DNA of 64,000 nt, taken from NCBI GenBank assembly GCA_965221345.1, contig CBDCSD010000002.1:1364001-1428000 (forward strand), in the 5' to 3' direction. Positions within the stretch are counted from its first letter, which is position 1. The number at the start of each line of letters is the position of its first letter. Positions 15,573-24,940 of this stretch are shown one piece after another. This stretch comes from Bin5 sp965221345. Lineage in GTDB: Bacteria; Chloroflexota; Anaerolineae; Caldilineales; Caldilineaceae. Position numbers and translations under genes: made by a program. Below the pieces are notes generated by a model. The model was not told the origin of the DNA, did not search any database, and was given only the letters and a program-made list of their open reading frames with translations.

Positions 15573-18500
15573 ATGACTCATACTGCCGTTGGAAACGGTG
15601 TTGGCGCCAAGACGCAGCGGAAGTCCTATTCACGGACTTCCAATCTGATCGAACTGCCCCGGCTCATCGAGATTCAACTTCAGAGCTTTGAATGGTTCCG
15701 CGACAATGGACTGAAAGAGCTCTTTGAAGAAATTTCGCCTATCGTCAGTTTCAACAAGCACCTTGAACTACATTTCGGCGACTTCCGCTTTGATGACGCC
15801 AAACACACGGAAGAGATGTGCCGGATACGGGATATCACCTATTCCGCTCCGCTGTGGGTCGAGGTAAGACTCGTCAATAACGACACCGGGGAAATCAGTG
15901 AGCAGGAAGTCTTTATGGGCGATTTCCCACTGATGACCGACTCCGGCACTTTTATCGTCAATGGCAGTGAACGGGTCGTTGTCAGTCAGTTGATTCGTTC
16001 GCCCGGTGTCTACTTCACAGTCGAAGAAGATCGCAGCACGGGCCGCGACCTGACTGGTACCAAGTTAATCCCCCTTCGGGGCGCTTGGCTGGAGTTCGAG
16101 ACGAGCAAACGAGATATCATCAGCGTTAAGGTCGATCGCAAACGCAAGTTGCCGGCAACGATTCTGCTGCGGGCCATCGGCTTCGGCACAGATGAGGAGA
16201 TCCGGGAACTGTTCGCCGATATTGATGACAATGAGGACCACCCGTTCATCGAGGGGACCCTGGAGCGGGATCCGACGGCCAATCCGACTGAAGACCGACA
16301 GAAAGGGATCGACGACGCGCTGCTGGAGTTTTATAAGAAGCTGCGGCCCGGCGACCCGGCGACATTGGATAATGCGCGCAATTTTTTGCAGAATCTGCTC
16401 TTCACTCCCCGTCGTTACGACCTGGGGCGGGTGGGCCGTTACAAGCTCAATCGCAAGTTGGGCCAGGAGGCGCCTCTCACCACGCGCATTCTGACGAACG
16501 ACGATATCGTGTCGGTCATCCGCCGCATCATTGACATCAACAATGGGCGCGAGGTTCCCGATGATATCGATCATCTGGGGAATCGGCGCATCAAGACGGT
16601 CGGTGAACTGATTCAGAGCCAGTTGCGCATCGGTCTCTTGCGCATGGAGCGGGTCGTGCGGGAACGAATGTCAATCCGCGAGCCGGAGCAGGTGACGCCG
16701 CTGAGCCTGATCAACATTCGCCCGGTTGTGGCCGCCACGCGGGAATTTTTCGGCAGCAGTCAGTTGAGCCAGTTCATGGACCAGACGAACCCGCTCGCCG
16801 AGTTGACCCACAAACGCCGCCTGAGCGCCCTGGGCCCCGGCGGCCTGCGCCGTGAGCGGGCCGGTTTCGATGTGCGCGACGTGCATTACAGCCACTATGG
16901 ACGCATCTGCCCAATTGAAACGCCGGAAGGACCCAATATCGGCCTGATCGGATATCTGGCCACATATGGACGCATCAATGACTTCGGCTTTATCGAAACG
17001 CCTTACCGTCGCATCATCAACTCGGTAAAAAATCAGGCCGATGAGTTGACGGGACGCATCCTCGCCGAAGAGATTAGCGACCCCGACAGCGGCGGGCTTC
17101 TCGCGGGGACAGACGTCGAACTGACACCGGAACTGGCCCGGCAAATCGCCGCCCTCGAAGGCCTGAGTGAAATCCGGGTGCGTCCTTTCGTAGGGAAAGA
17201 GGTCATCTATCTGAACGCCGATACGGAGGAACGCGCTTCCATCGCCCAGGCTTCGACTCCGCTGGACAAGGCTGGCCACTTTCTCAACAGGCGCCCCTCT
17301 GTCCGCCAGGCCGAGGAGTTCCGCTTCGAAGAGCCGCACCGCATCCAATATATGGACGTATCGCCCAAACAGGTCGTCGGCGTTTCCGCTGCCTTGATTC
17401 CCTTTTTGGAACACGACGATACCAACCGCGCCTTGATGGGATCCAATATGCAGCGGCAAGCCGTGCCCCTGGTGAAGCCGGATGCGCCGATTGTCGGCAC
17501 GGGCATGGAGTGGCAGGCTGCAGTCGATTCGGGGCAGGTAGTCGTCGCCCGCAACGCTGGCGAGGCCATCCGCGTGGTCAATACGGAAATCGTCATCCAG
17601 GAGGAGGATGGCACCCTGCATACCTACCCGTTGCGTAAGTACAATCGCAGCAATCAGAGCACCTGCATCGATCAGCGTCCGACGATCCAAAAAGGAGATC
17701 TGATCGAAGCCGGCACGGTGCTGGCAGACAGCTCTTCCACCCAGAACGGCGAACTTGCCCTGGGTCAGAACGTGCTCGTGGCCTATATGAGTTGGGAAGG
17801 GGGCAACTACGAAGACGCAATCCTGGTCAGCGAACGACTGATCGAAAATGACAAATACACCTCGGTACATATTGAGAAGCACGAGATCGAAGCCAGAGAA
17901 ACGAAACTTGGCCCGGAGGAGATCACCCGAGACATTCCCAACGTGGGCGAGGATGCGCTGAGACATCTGGACGAGGATGGCATCATCCGCATCGGCGCTG
18001 AAGTTGCCGCGGGAGACATTCTGGTCGGGAAAATAACGCCAAAGGGCGAGACCGAACTGACGCCGGAGGAGAAGCTGCTGCGAGCGATTTTCGGCGAGAA
18101 AGCGCGTGAAGTTAAGGATAGCTCCCTGCGGCTTCCCCACGGAGAACGGGGCAAGGTGGTTGATATCAAGGTATTCACGCGCGAAGATCACCAAGACATG
18201 CCCGCCGGAGTGGAAAAAATGGTGCGCGTCAGTATCGCCCAGCGCCGCCGTCTGACCGAAGGCGACAAGATGGCCGGCCGGCATGGCAACAAAGGCGTAA
18301 TCTCCCGGGTCGTGCCCGTGGAGGATATGCCCTTTTTGGAAGACGGCACACCGATCGACATTATTCTGAATCCACTGGGTGTGCCCGGACGCATGAATAT
18401 CGGACAGATTCTGGAAACCCATCTGGGATGGGCGGCCGACCGTCTCGGCTTCATGGCGGAAACACCGGTATTCGATGGCGCGCAAGAGGACGAGATCGAA

Positions 18501-19508
18501 TCCGAACTGGCGCGGGCCTGGTTGATCGATCGAGCCTGGCAGGATGTCACCCAGCAGGCTTGGGCATCTGTTCACGAGCAGGAAATCGACAGCGAATCCC
18601 TGGTGGACGACAACGATGCCCGCCGACTCTATCTGCTGGAATGGTTGGAGCCACGCGGCTATGAACCTGAAAGGCTGTTTTTCGACGACAAATACGCGCG
18701 CAATGCCGCCCTGGCTGAATGGCTGCAGGATAAGGGATATGAAGCGGAGCGTGTCATCCCGGAAACCAGATCGGATGATTCAGACCTGTTTGCCCGCTAT
18801 GTTTCCTTGCGAGAGTGGATGCTCTTTCATGGCTGCGAGCCGGACGAGCCGGACCGCGCAACCCTGACAGAGGCCGCCGACAACCACATCCTCGCGCACT
18901 ATACAACGGGTGAACAGTTGAATGTGACGCTGCTCGAAGAATTTGCGGCGACGGCAGAGCAGTACTCGAAGCAGAATGGTTGGCCGCTGCCAACGACCGG
19001 CAAACAGAAACTCTTCGATGGCAAAACGGGCGAACCTTACGATGCCAACGTAACGATTGGGATCGCGCAGATGCTTAAGTTGCACCATCTGGTGGAGGAT
19101 AAAGTCCACGCCCGCAGCACGGGCCCCTACAGCCTGGTCACGCAGCAACCGTTGGGCGGCAAGGCACAGTTCGGTGGTCAGCGTTTCGGCGAAATGGAGG
19201 TATGGGCCTTGGAGGCTTACGGCGCTGCCTACACTTTGCAGGAGATGCTGACGATAAAATCGGACGATACCACCGGCCGCGTCAAAACCTATGAGGCAAT
19301 TGTGAAGGGTGATGCGATCCAAAGCCCCGGTGTGCCGGAGAGTTTTCGCGTGCTGGTGAAAGAGTTGCAGAGCCTGGCTCTTTCGATCGAAGTCATTGAC
19401 GATAAGAATGAGGTGATACAACTCGGCAAAGATGAAGCCGAGGATCGTCTGCCGCACCTCGGCTTCAGCCTGAACGTACCTAGCCCGATGAGTCGCAGCA
19501 GCGAGTAA
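15573..19508 (+). CDS. rpoB: RNA polymerase beta subunit
   Basis: 1311 residues. RpoB forms half of the RNA polymerase active-site cleft. AAAGGAG ends ten bases before the ATG at 15573, so this start is preferred over the ATG nine bases earlier, which is too close. The rifampicin region FFGSSQLSQFMDQTNPLAEL ... HKRRLSALGPGG is wild-type, and GRHGNKGVISRVV and the C-terminal SLVTQQPLGGKAQFGGQRFGEMEV block are present. Between GQILETHLGWAADRLG and KLFDGKTGEPYD it carries an insertion, where E. coli has SI2, containing three AR-x3-L-x-EW-[LM]-x3-G-[YC]-E repeats beginning at residues 1016, 1042 and 1074. Confidence 0.99.
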   Translation: MTHTAVGNGVGAKTQRKSYSRTSNLIELPRLIEIQLQSFEWFRDNGLKELFEEISPIVSFNKHLELHFGDFRFDDAKHTEEMCRIRDITYSAPLWVEVRLVNNDTGEISEQEVFMGDFPLMTDSGTFIVNGSERVVVSQLIRSPGVYFTVEEDRSTGRDLTGTKLIPLRGAWLEFETSKRDIISVKVDRKRKLPATILLRAIGFGTDEEIRELFADIDDNEDHPFIEGTLERDPTANPTEDRQKGIDDALLEFYKKLRPGDPATLDNARNFLQNLLFTPRRYDLGRVGRYKLNRKLGQEAPLTTRILTNDDIVSVIRRIIDINNGREVPDDIDHLGNRRIKTVGELIQSQLRIGLLRMERVVRERMSIREPEQVTPLSLINIRPVVAATREFFGSSQLSQFMDQTNPLAELTHKRRLSALGPGGLRRERAGFDVRDVHYSHYGRICPIETPEGPNIGLIGYLATYGRINDFGFIETPYRRIINSVKNQADELTGRILAEEISDPDSGGLLAGTDVELTPELARQIAALEGLSEIRVRPFVGKEVIYLNADTEERASIAQASTPLDKAGHFLNRRPSVRQAEEFRFEEPHRIQYMDVSPKQVVGVSAALIPFLEHDDTNRALMGSNMQRQAVPLVKPDAPIVGTGMEWQAAVDSGQVVVARNAGEAIRVVNTEIVIQEEDGTLHTYPLRKYNRSNQSTCIDQRPTIQKGDLIEAGTVLADSSSTQNGELALGQNVLVAYMSWEGGNYEDAILVSERLIENDKYTSVHIEKHEIEARETKLGPEEITRDIPNVGEDALRHLDEDGIIRIGAEVAAGDILVGKITPKGETELTPEEKLLRAIFGEKAREVKDSSLRLPHGERGKVVDIKVFTREDHQDMPAGVEKMVRVSIAQRRRLTEGDKMAGRHGNKGVISRVVPVEDMPFLEDGTPIDIILNPLGVPGRMNIGQILETHLGWAADRLGFMAETPVFDGAQEDEIESELARAWLIDRAWQDVTQQAWASVHEQEIDSESLVDDNDARRLYLLEWLEPRGYEPERLFFDDKYARNAALAEWLQDKGYEAERVIPETRSDDSDLFARYVSLREWMLFHGCEPDEPDRATLTEAADNHILAHYTTGEQLNVTLLEEFAATAEQYSKQNGWPLPTTGKQKLFDGKTGEPYDANVTIGIAQMLKLHHLVEDKVHARSTGPYSLVTQQPLGGKAQFGGQRFGEMEVWALEAYGAAYTLQEMLTIKSDDTTGRVKTYEAIVKGDAIQSPGVPESFRVLVKELQSLALSIEVIDDKNEVIQLGKDEAEDRLPHLGFSLNVPSPMSRSSE

Positions 19509-19538
19509 GGGCGCCGCCGACCGAGGACGCTGCTGACT

Positions 19539-19591
19539 GAGGCCGCCGCCGACCCCTTCCTTGGGCACTTGGCCGCGAGCGAACAGTCTGC
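19539..19591 (+). repeat. Family A palindromic repeat, copy A14 (rpoB-rpoC spacer)
   Basis: GAGGCCGCCGCC arm, GACCCCTTCC and GGGCACTT loop, right arm GGCCGCGAGCGAACAGTCTGC with mismatches. Confidence 0.8.
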
Positions 19592-19603
19592 TGCGCACTT
19601 TTT

Positions 19604-19654
19604 CTCTGCCCCTGATCCCATCCCTGGGCATCGGAGGGCAGCGGAACAGACGGG
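19604..19654 (+). repeat. Family A palindromic repeat, copy A15 (rpoB-rpoC spacer, rewritten arms)
   Basis: CTGCCC pairs with GGGCAG around GATCCCATCC and GGGCATC, followed by CGGAACAGACGGG. Different arm bases, pairing kept. Confidence 0.75.
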
Positions 19655-19701
19655 CGAGTAGTCAACAGCGCCCGGTGGCCTGTGAAGTTACTGACCACTG
19701 C

Positions 19702-19750
19702 GAGGCCGCCGCCGACCGCATCTACTGTGCATTCGGCGGCGGGCGAAACG
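19702..19750 (+). repeat. Family A palindromic repeat, copy A16 (just before rpoC)
   Basis: GAGGCCGCCGCC and GGCGGCGGGCGAAACG arms around GACCGCATC and GTGCATTC; it ends about five bases before the rpoC ribosome binding site. Confidence 0.85.
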
Positions 19751-19763
19751 AAAAGGAGCCAAA

Positions 19764-22700
19764 ATGGAAGTACGAGATTTTGACGCAATTCGCATCTCTC
19801 TTGCCTCCCCGGATCAGATTGGCGAATGGAGCTTCGGCGAAGTAACCAAGCCGGAGACGATAAACTATCGCACCCTGCGACCGGAGCGGGACGGCTTGTT
19901 CTGTGAACGTATCTTCGGGCCGCAAAAAGATTGGGAATGCGCCTGCGGCAAGTACAAACGCGTCCGCTATAAGGGCATCGTCTGCGACAAATGCGGTGTG
20001 GAAGTAGCGCCGCAGCGAGTGCGCCGAGAACGCATGGGCCACATCAAACTGGCATCACCGGTTAGCCATATCTGGTATGTAAAGGGTGTTCCCAGCCATC
20101 TGGGATTGCTCCTGAACATCAGCCCCCGCTATCTGGAGCGGGTACTGTACTTCGCTCAGTTCATCATCACCGACGTGAACGAAGAAGCCCGCGGCCGAGC
20201 CATTCAGCGCCTCGAAAAAGAACTGCAGATGGGAATAGCCCGATTGGAGAACGAGGCACAGGAACAGATCGACAGCGTAGAAACCAGTGCGCAAAGCCAA
20301 CTTGACGAGTTTGACCAGGAAGAACAGTCACAAGTCTCGAGACTCGATGAGCGCATCAACCGCTCTTCGTCAGAGACGATCAGTCAGGCCCAGCGGCTTC
20401 AGGACTGGATTCCGAGCAATCTCGGCAAGAAAACCAAAGAAGATAGACACTTGGATTGGGTAGACGCCGCCATCATCTCGGCCAATGAAACCGTCACCGC
20501 CGATCATGAACGAACTGTCAACGACCATGTGCAGGAAAGGTTGGACACGCTTCAGTTTGAATCCGATGAAGAAAAGTCAGATATTCGTGCTCTGGTCCAG
20601 GCCAAGCAGACACACGTGCGCCAGGAATTGGACGAGTTGCTCGAAAGGTTGCGAGAAGACGTGGCCGAACAGCGGGGGCGGCTGCAAACCGGCGCCGAAG
20701 CGGAGTTGGACGAACTGAAGAGCATGCACGAAATGCAACTTCTGACGGAAACCCGCTATCGCGAGTTGGCCGATCGCTGGGGCAACATCTTCAAGGCGGG
20801 AATGGGCGCCGAGGCGATCCGCGATATCGTAGCCAAAGTCAATCTGGACGGACTGGCAAAAGAGTTGCGCCTCGAAATCTTTACAACCAAGAGCAAGCAG
20901 CGCCGCAAAAAGGCGGCCAAACGTCTGCGCGTCGTGGAAAACTTCCGCAAGAGCGGCAACCGGCCCGAGTGGATGGTGCTGACTATCTTGCCGGTCATCC
21001 CGCCGGAATTGCGTCCAATGGTGCAGTTGGACGGCGGGCGCTTCGCCACCAGCGATCTCAATGATCTGTATCGGCGGGTAATCAACCGCAATAACCGTCT
21101 CAAACGACTCCTTGACCTCGGCGCGCCCGATGTCATCGTCCGCAACGAAAAACGCATGTTGCAGGAAGCCGTGGATAGCCTCATCGACAACGGGCGGCGG
21201 GGCCGGGCGGTCAGCCGCAGTGGCAAACGCAAACTCAAGAGCCTGAGCGATATGCTCAAGGGGAAGCAGGGACGCTTCCGCCGCAACCTGTTGGGGAAAC
21301 GCGTCGATTACTCTGGCCGCTCAGTCATTGTCATCGGCCCCACACTGAAACTGCACCAGTGCGGCCTGCCGAAAAAAATGGCTTTGGAGCTGTTCAAACC
21401 CTTCGTCATGCGTCGTCTGGTGGAGGATAACTATGCGCACAACATCAAGAGCGCCAAGCGCATGGTAGATCGCCAGCAGTCAGAAGTGTGGGATGAGTTG
21501 GAAGTAATCTGCAAAGAACGGCCGGTGCTGTTGAATCGGGCGCCCACGCTGCATCGACTGGGCATTCAGGCCTTTGAAGTAACGTTGGTAGAAGGAAGCG
21601 CGATTCAGTTGCACCCGCTGGTCTGCGACGCGTTCAATGCAGATTTCGACGGCGATCAGATGGCCGTGCATGTGCCCCTCAGCCAGTCTGCGGTTGATGA
21701 AGCCCGGCAACTGATGCTTTCCAGCCAGAATCTGCTCAAGCCCAGCAGCGGTGAACCGATCGTCGGCCCCTCTAAAGACATGGTGATGGGTGTCTACTAC
21801 CTGACCACCGAAGAGAACGAGTCGACACCGGATGCGGAACTACCGGTCTTCAGCTCAATGGATGAAGCAGATTACGTCTATAGCCTGGGTCATATCAAAT
21901 TGCGGGATTCGATTCGGGTGCGCTTTACAACGCGTTTCGACGAGCAGCCGATCGAGTCGACAGAGGTGAGCGAACGGGTGATGGATGCCTTGAAGGAATA
22001 CGGCATCGCCACCGTCGGCGAGTTGATGGACATCTATGCCCAAGGCGAACGCCATATGATACAGGAAATCCCGGCGTTTGGTCTGGCCGCCATGCATGAG
22101 GTGCGGGACGCCCTGCGAAAACTGCGCCTGCTAGGGGCCGACTGGCCAAGAAATCGAATCTTCCGCACAACGATCGGGCGTATCATCTTCAACCGGTCGC
22201 TGCCGGAGGAGTTGTGGTTCGTCAACATGCTTCTCGATAAAAAAGGTGTCAATGAGATCATTGCCCTCTGTTACAAGCACCTGGGCCGGGAAGTGACAGC
22301 CGAAATAGTAGACAATATCAAGGATCTGGGTTTCGAATACGCCACCCGATCCGGCATCACAATTGCGGTCAGTGATATTCAGGTGCCGCATGAAAAGGAC
22401 ATGATCGTTGAGCGCACCTCGGAGGAGGTGGCGGAGGCCGAACGCCAGTACCGCCGCGGCCTCATCACCGAGGAAGAACTGTACGAAAAAACGGTCGAAC
22501 TGTGGACACGGGCTGCCGACGAAGTAACTGCTGCAGTGCGTAAACTGCTCAGCCCGCTTGAGGGGCTGGGTGCAATGGCTCACTCCGGTTCCACCAAGGG
22601 CGGTGTCAATACCGTGCGGCAGTTGGCCGGTATGCGCGGCCTGATTGCCGGCCCCAATGGACGCATCATTCCTTTGCCGATCCGCTCCAACTTCCGCGAA

Positions 22701-24371
22701 GGGTTGACCGCGCTGGAATATTTTCTCAGCACCCACGGCGGACGCAAAGGCTTGGCGGATACCGCCCTGCGCACCGCAGATGCCGGCTATCTCACCCGTC
22801 GCCTGGTGGATGTGGCACAGGATGTGATTGTGACCGAGGACGATTGCGGCACGAATGCCGGAATCTGGATCGATGCCGATAGCTCAAAGGCGATGGGCGA
22901 AACCTTCGACGACCGCGTGGTCACACGTACGCTTGCCGCCGCCATCATCCCACCGGATGCCGATGAACCTCTGCTTGCCCGCGGTACCGTCATCGACGAG
23001 GCCGTCCTGGCAACCATAGCCCGCCATGGGGTGGAGAGGGCTTTAGTCTTTAGCCCGCTGACCTGTGAATCCCGCTTTGGCCTCTGCAAGAAATGTTATG
23101 GCACCGACCTGGCCCGAGGGGGAACTGTAGAGCAGGGCGAGGCAGTGGGCATTATCGCCGCACAGTCGATCGGCGAGCCGGGTACGCAGCTCACTCTGCG
23201 CACTTTCCACACCGGCGGTGTGGCCGGAAGTGATGACATCACCCAGGGTTTGCCTCGCGTCGAGGAACTCTTCGAAGTGCGGAACCCCAAAGGTGAAGCT
23301 GTCATCAGCGAGATCGATGGAAAGGCTGATATCTGGTGGGAAGGCGATCAGCGCATGCTGAAAGTGAGCCGCACCGAACTCAACCGGCGAGAAATCGTCA
23401 TCCCCGAGGGCTATCAGTTGATGGTCGATTCCGATGATCGGGTGCAGGAAGATACGATCATCGCCCGCAACGGAGATGAGCAGGGACTCCAGGCAGGAAT
23501 GGAAGGCCAGATCTTCTCCGAAAACGGTCAGGTCATCATCCGTCGAGAAGACACCTTGGTATGGGAGACCGATATCCCTGCCAATGCCCGTTTGCGCGTG
23601 GAAAAAGGTGCAGAGGTGAACGCCGGCCAGCAACTGACCGAAGGCTCGAAAAATCCGAGAGAGATTCTGCGCATTCAGGGCCGGGAAGCCTGTCAGTTGT
23701 ACCTGTTGGAACAAGTGCAGCAGGTATATCGCAGCCAGGGCGTTGCCATCCACGACAAACATATCGAGGTGATCTTGCGCCAACTGTTGCGGCGCGTGAT
23801 GATCCGGGCAACCGGCGACACCGAGTTCCTGCCAGGCGAATTGGTGGACCGCTTCCAATTTGAGGATGAAAACAACAAGACCATCTCCCACGACCGCCGC
23901 CCGGCCAAAGCCGAGCCGGTCGTGCTGGGGCTGACAAAGGCCGCCCTGAATACCGAAAGCTTCCTGGCTGCAGCCAGCTTCCAGGAGACCACGCGCGTCC
24001 TCACCGATGCCGCCGTGCAAGGACAACGGGACGAGTTGCGAGGCCTCAAAGAGAATGTCATCATCGGCAAGCTGATCCCGGTCGGCTCCGGCTTCCGTAC
24101 CCGGCGCATGTGGGAAGAAGAAAAACAGCAGGCAGTTGAACAGTTGTCCCAACAGCAGGAAGTCGCCGATGAAGGACTGAGCGAACTGGAATTCGACCTG
24201 GACGATCCTGATCTGGATCTGGCCGATCTCTCCGGTTTGGCGGAAATGGGAATCGGCCCGCTGGGAATTCTGTCCGGGTTTGGCGGCGGCGTCGAGGAGG
24301 AAGAGCTCGACTTCGACTTCAACAGCCTGAAAGACGAGGACAGCGAAGAGATCAACGTCGATCTGCGCTAG
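19764..24371 (+). CDS. rpoC: RNA polymerase beta' subunit
   Basis: 1535 residues. AAAAGGAG stands six bases before the ATG. The N-terminal zinc site is CACGKYKRVRYKG followed by CDKCGVEV; the catalytic Mg2+ loop NADFDGDQMAVH is at about residues 626-637; the second zinc site includes CESRFGLCKKCYGTD. After VLYFAQFIITDV (about residue 135) there is an insertion of about 190 residues, rich in Glu/Gln/Asp with heptad-like leucines, before LTETRYRELADRWG; this is probably a long coiled coil. The C-terminus is very acidic. Co-transcribed with rpoB across a 255-bp repeat-filled spacer. Confidence 0.99.
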   Translation: MEVRDFDAIRISLASPDQIGEWSFGEVTKPETINYRTLRPERDGLFCERIFGPQKDWECACGKYKRVRYKGIVCDKCGVEVAPQRVRRERMGHIKLASPVSHIWYVKGVPSHLGLLLNISPRYLERVLYFAQFIITDVNEEARGRAIQRLEKELQMGIARLENEAQEQIDSVETSAQSQLDEFDQEEQSQVSRLDERINRSSSETISQAQRLQDWIPSNLGKKTKEDRHLDWVDAAIISANETVTADHERTVNDHVQERLDTLQFESDEEKSDIRALVQAKQTHVRQELDELLERLREDVAEQRGRLQTGAEAELDELKSMHEMQLLTETRYRELADRWGNIFKAGMGAEAIRDIVAKVNLDGLAKELRLEIFTTKSKQRRKKAAKRLRVVENFRKSGNRPEWMVLTILPVIPPELRPMVQLDGGRFATSDLNDLYRRVINRNNRLKRLLDLGAPDVIVRNEKRMLQEAVDSLIDNGRRGRAVSRSGKRKLKSLSDMLKGKQGRFRRNLLGKRVDYSGRSVIVIGPTLKLHQCGLPKKMALELFKPFVMRRLVEDNYAHNIKSAKRMVDRQQSEVWDELEVICKERPVLLNRAPTLHRLGIQAFEVTLVEGSAIQLHPLVCDAFNADFDGDQMAVHVPLSQSAVDEARQLMLSSQNLLKPSSGEPIVGPSKDMVMGVYYLTTEENESTPDAELPVFSSMDEADYVYSLGHIKLRDSIRVRFTTRFDEQPIESTEVSERVMDALKEYGIATVGELMDIYAQGERHMIQEIPAFGLAAMHEVRDALRKLRLLGADWPRNRIFRTTIGRIIFNRSLPEELWFVNMLLDKKGVNEIIALCYKHLGREVTAEIVDNIKDLGFEYATRSGITIAVSDIQVPHEKDMIVERTSEEVAEAERQYRRGLITEEELYEKTVELWTRAADEVTAAVRKLLSPLEGLGAMAHSGSTKGGVNTVRQLAGMRGLIAGPNGRIIPLPIRSNFREGLTALEYFLSTHGGRKGLADTALRTADAGYLTRRLVDVAQDVIVTEDDCGTNAGIWIDADSSKAMGETFDDRVVTRTLAAAIIPPDADEPLLARGTVIDEAVLATIARHGVERALVFSPLTCESRFGLCKKCYGTDLARGGTVEQGEAVGIIAAQSIGEPGTQLTLRTFHTGGVAGSDDITQGLPRVEELFEVRNPKGEAVISEIDGKADIWWEGDQRMLKVSRTELNRREIVIPEGYQLMVDSDDRVQEDTIIARNGDEQGLQAGMEGQIFSENGQVIIRREDTLVWETDIPANARLRVEKGAEVNAGQQLTEGSKNPREILRIQGREACQLYLLEQVQQVYRSQGVAIHDKHIEVILRQLLRRVMIRATGDTEFLPGELVDRFQFEDENNKTISHDRRPAKAEPVVLGLTKAALNTESFLAAASFQETTRVLTDAAVQGQRDELRGLKENVIIGKLIPVGSGFRTRRMWEEEKQQAVEQLSQQQEVADEGLSELEFDLDDPDLDLADLSGLAEMGIGPLGILSGFGGGVEEEELDFDFNSLKDEDSEEINVDLR

Positions 24372-24389
24372 AGACCAATTGGTGTGTAC

Positions 24390-24427
24390 AAGCAAGCGTG
24401 GAAGAGCCAGCTCTTCCACGCTTGCTT
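24390..24427 (+). terminator. Large hairpin after rpoC, probable terminator without a T tract
   Basis: AAGCAAGCGTGGAAGAG pairs perfectly (17 bp) with its complement across a 4-base loop, 18 bp after the rpoC stop. No run of T follows, so it may act with Rho or as an mRNA 3'-end stabiliser instead. Confidence 0.65.
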
Positions 24428-24454
24428 AATCCTCCGGTTTGGCCGCCGCTGACT

Positions 24455-24500
24455 GAGGCCGCCGCCCACCCATCTTTGGGCACTTGGCGGCGGGTGAACT
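24455..24500 (+). repeat. Family A palindromic repeat, copy A17
   Basis: GAGGCCGCCGCC and GGCGGCGGGTGAAC arms around CACCCATCTT and GGGCACTT. Confidence 0.85.
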
Positions 24501-24507
24501 TAAGTTG

Positions 24508-24537
24508 CGCATTTGGCCGCGGGTGAACAATCTGCCG
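24508..24537 (+). repeat. Family A repeat, copy A18 (right half only)
   Basis: GCGCATTTGGCCGCGGGTGA then ACAATCTGC; the left arm is missing. Confidence 0.65.
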
Positions 24538-24862
24538 CCCACTTGCAAACGCTAAAAAATTATATCTTCCCGAACGACATTCGTCCTCAAATCTCTGTTC
24601 GTCTTCATAACCACCTCACTCTCTTCTGGCGCTGGTTCCTGTTCTCGGGATCTCTCGTGCAACGCTCGTCGAGCGCTCGTGGCAATAGTTCAGTATCATT
24701 AACCTGAAAAATGCCCCCTCTTTCATCCCCATCGCTCGAACGCGACCCAGTTCGGGGTCGGCATCTCTGGGATGACCGGCGTCTCGCCCGCACCCGCCAC
24801 AGAAGACCGGAGATTGCCAGAAACTCACCCTCATTTGGGGATGCACCCATGTCCATAATGAT

Positions 24863-24892
24863 TTGCCTTCAGCAGCACCGTTGTGATATAGT
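24863..24892 (+). promoter_or_regulatory. Promoter for rpsL-rpsG
   Basis: TTGCCT, 18-bp spacer, TATAGT; expected start near 24899, about 40 bases before rpsL. Confidence 0.65.
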
Positions 24893-24940
24893 AGAGTACT
24901 GTCTTTTCGTGGGCTAAGATGACCACTAGGGAGGAAACAT

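Larger units (their letters stand above)
24372..24940. other. rpoC-rpsL spacer: hairpin, repeats and rpsL promoter
   Basis: 569 bp without a gene. It holds the hairpin after rpoC, family A copies A17 and A18 and the rpsL promoter; 24540-24860 shows nothing recognisable. Confidence 0.6.

Noticed and set aside
16671..18575. Open frame of about 634 codons on the minus strand opposite rpoB
   Set aside because: Shadow of rpoB caused by codon bias; no domain pattern, and rpoB is certain on the other strand.
23043..24419. Open frame of about 458 codons opposite rpoC
   Set aside because: Antisense shadow of the RpoC C-terminal region; composition follows the complement of rpoC.
7319..24537. Family A repeats as ordinary Rho-independent terminators
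   Set aside because: No T tract follows, several lie inside coding regions, and orientation ignores transcription.
24513..24856. Short frames before rpsL
   Set aside because: They overlap repeats or lie just upstream of the rpsL promoter and have no coding-like pattern.
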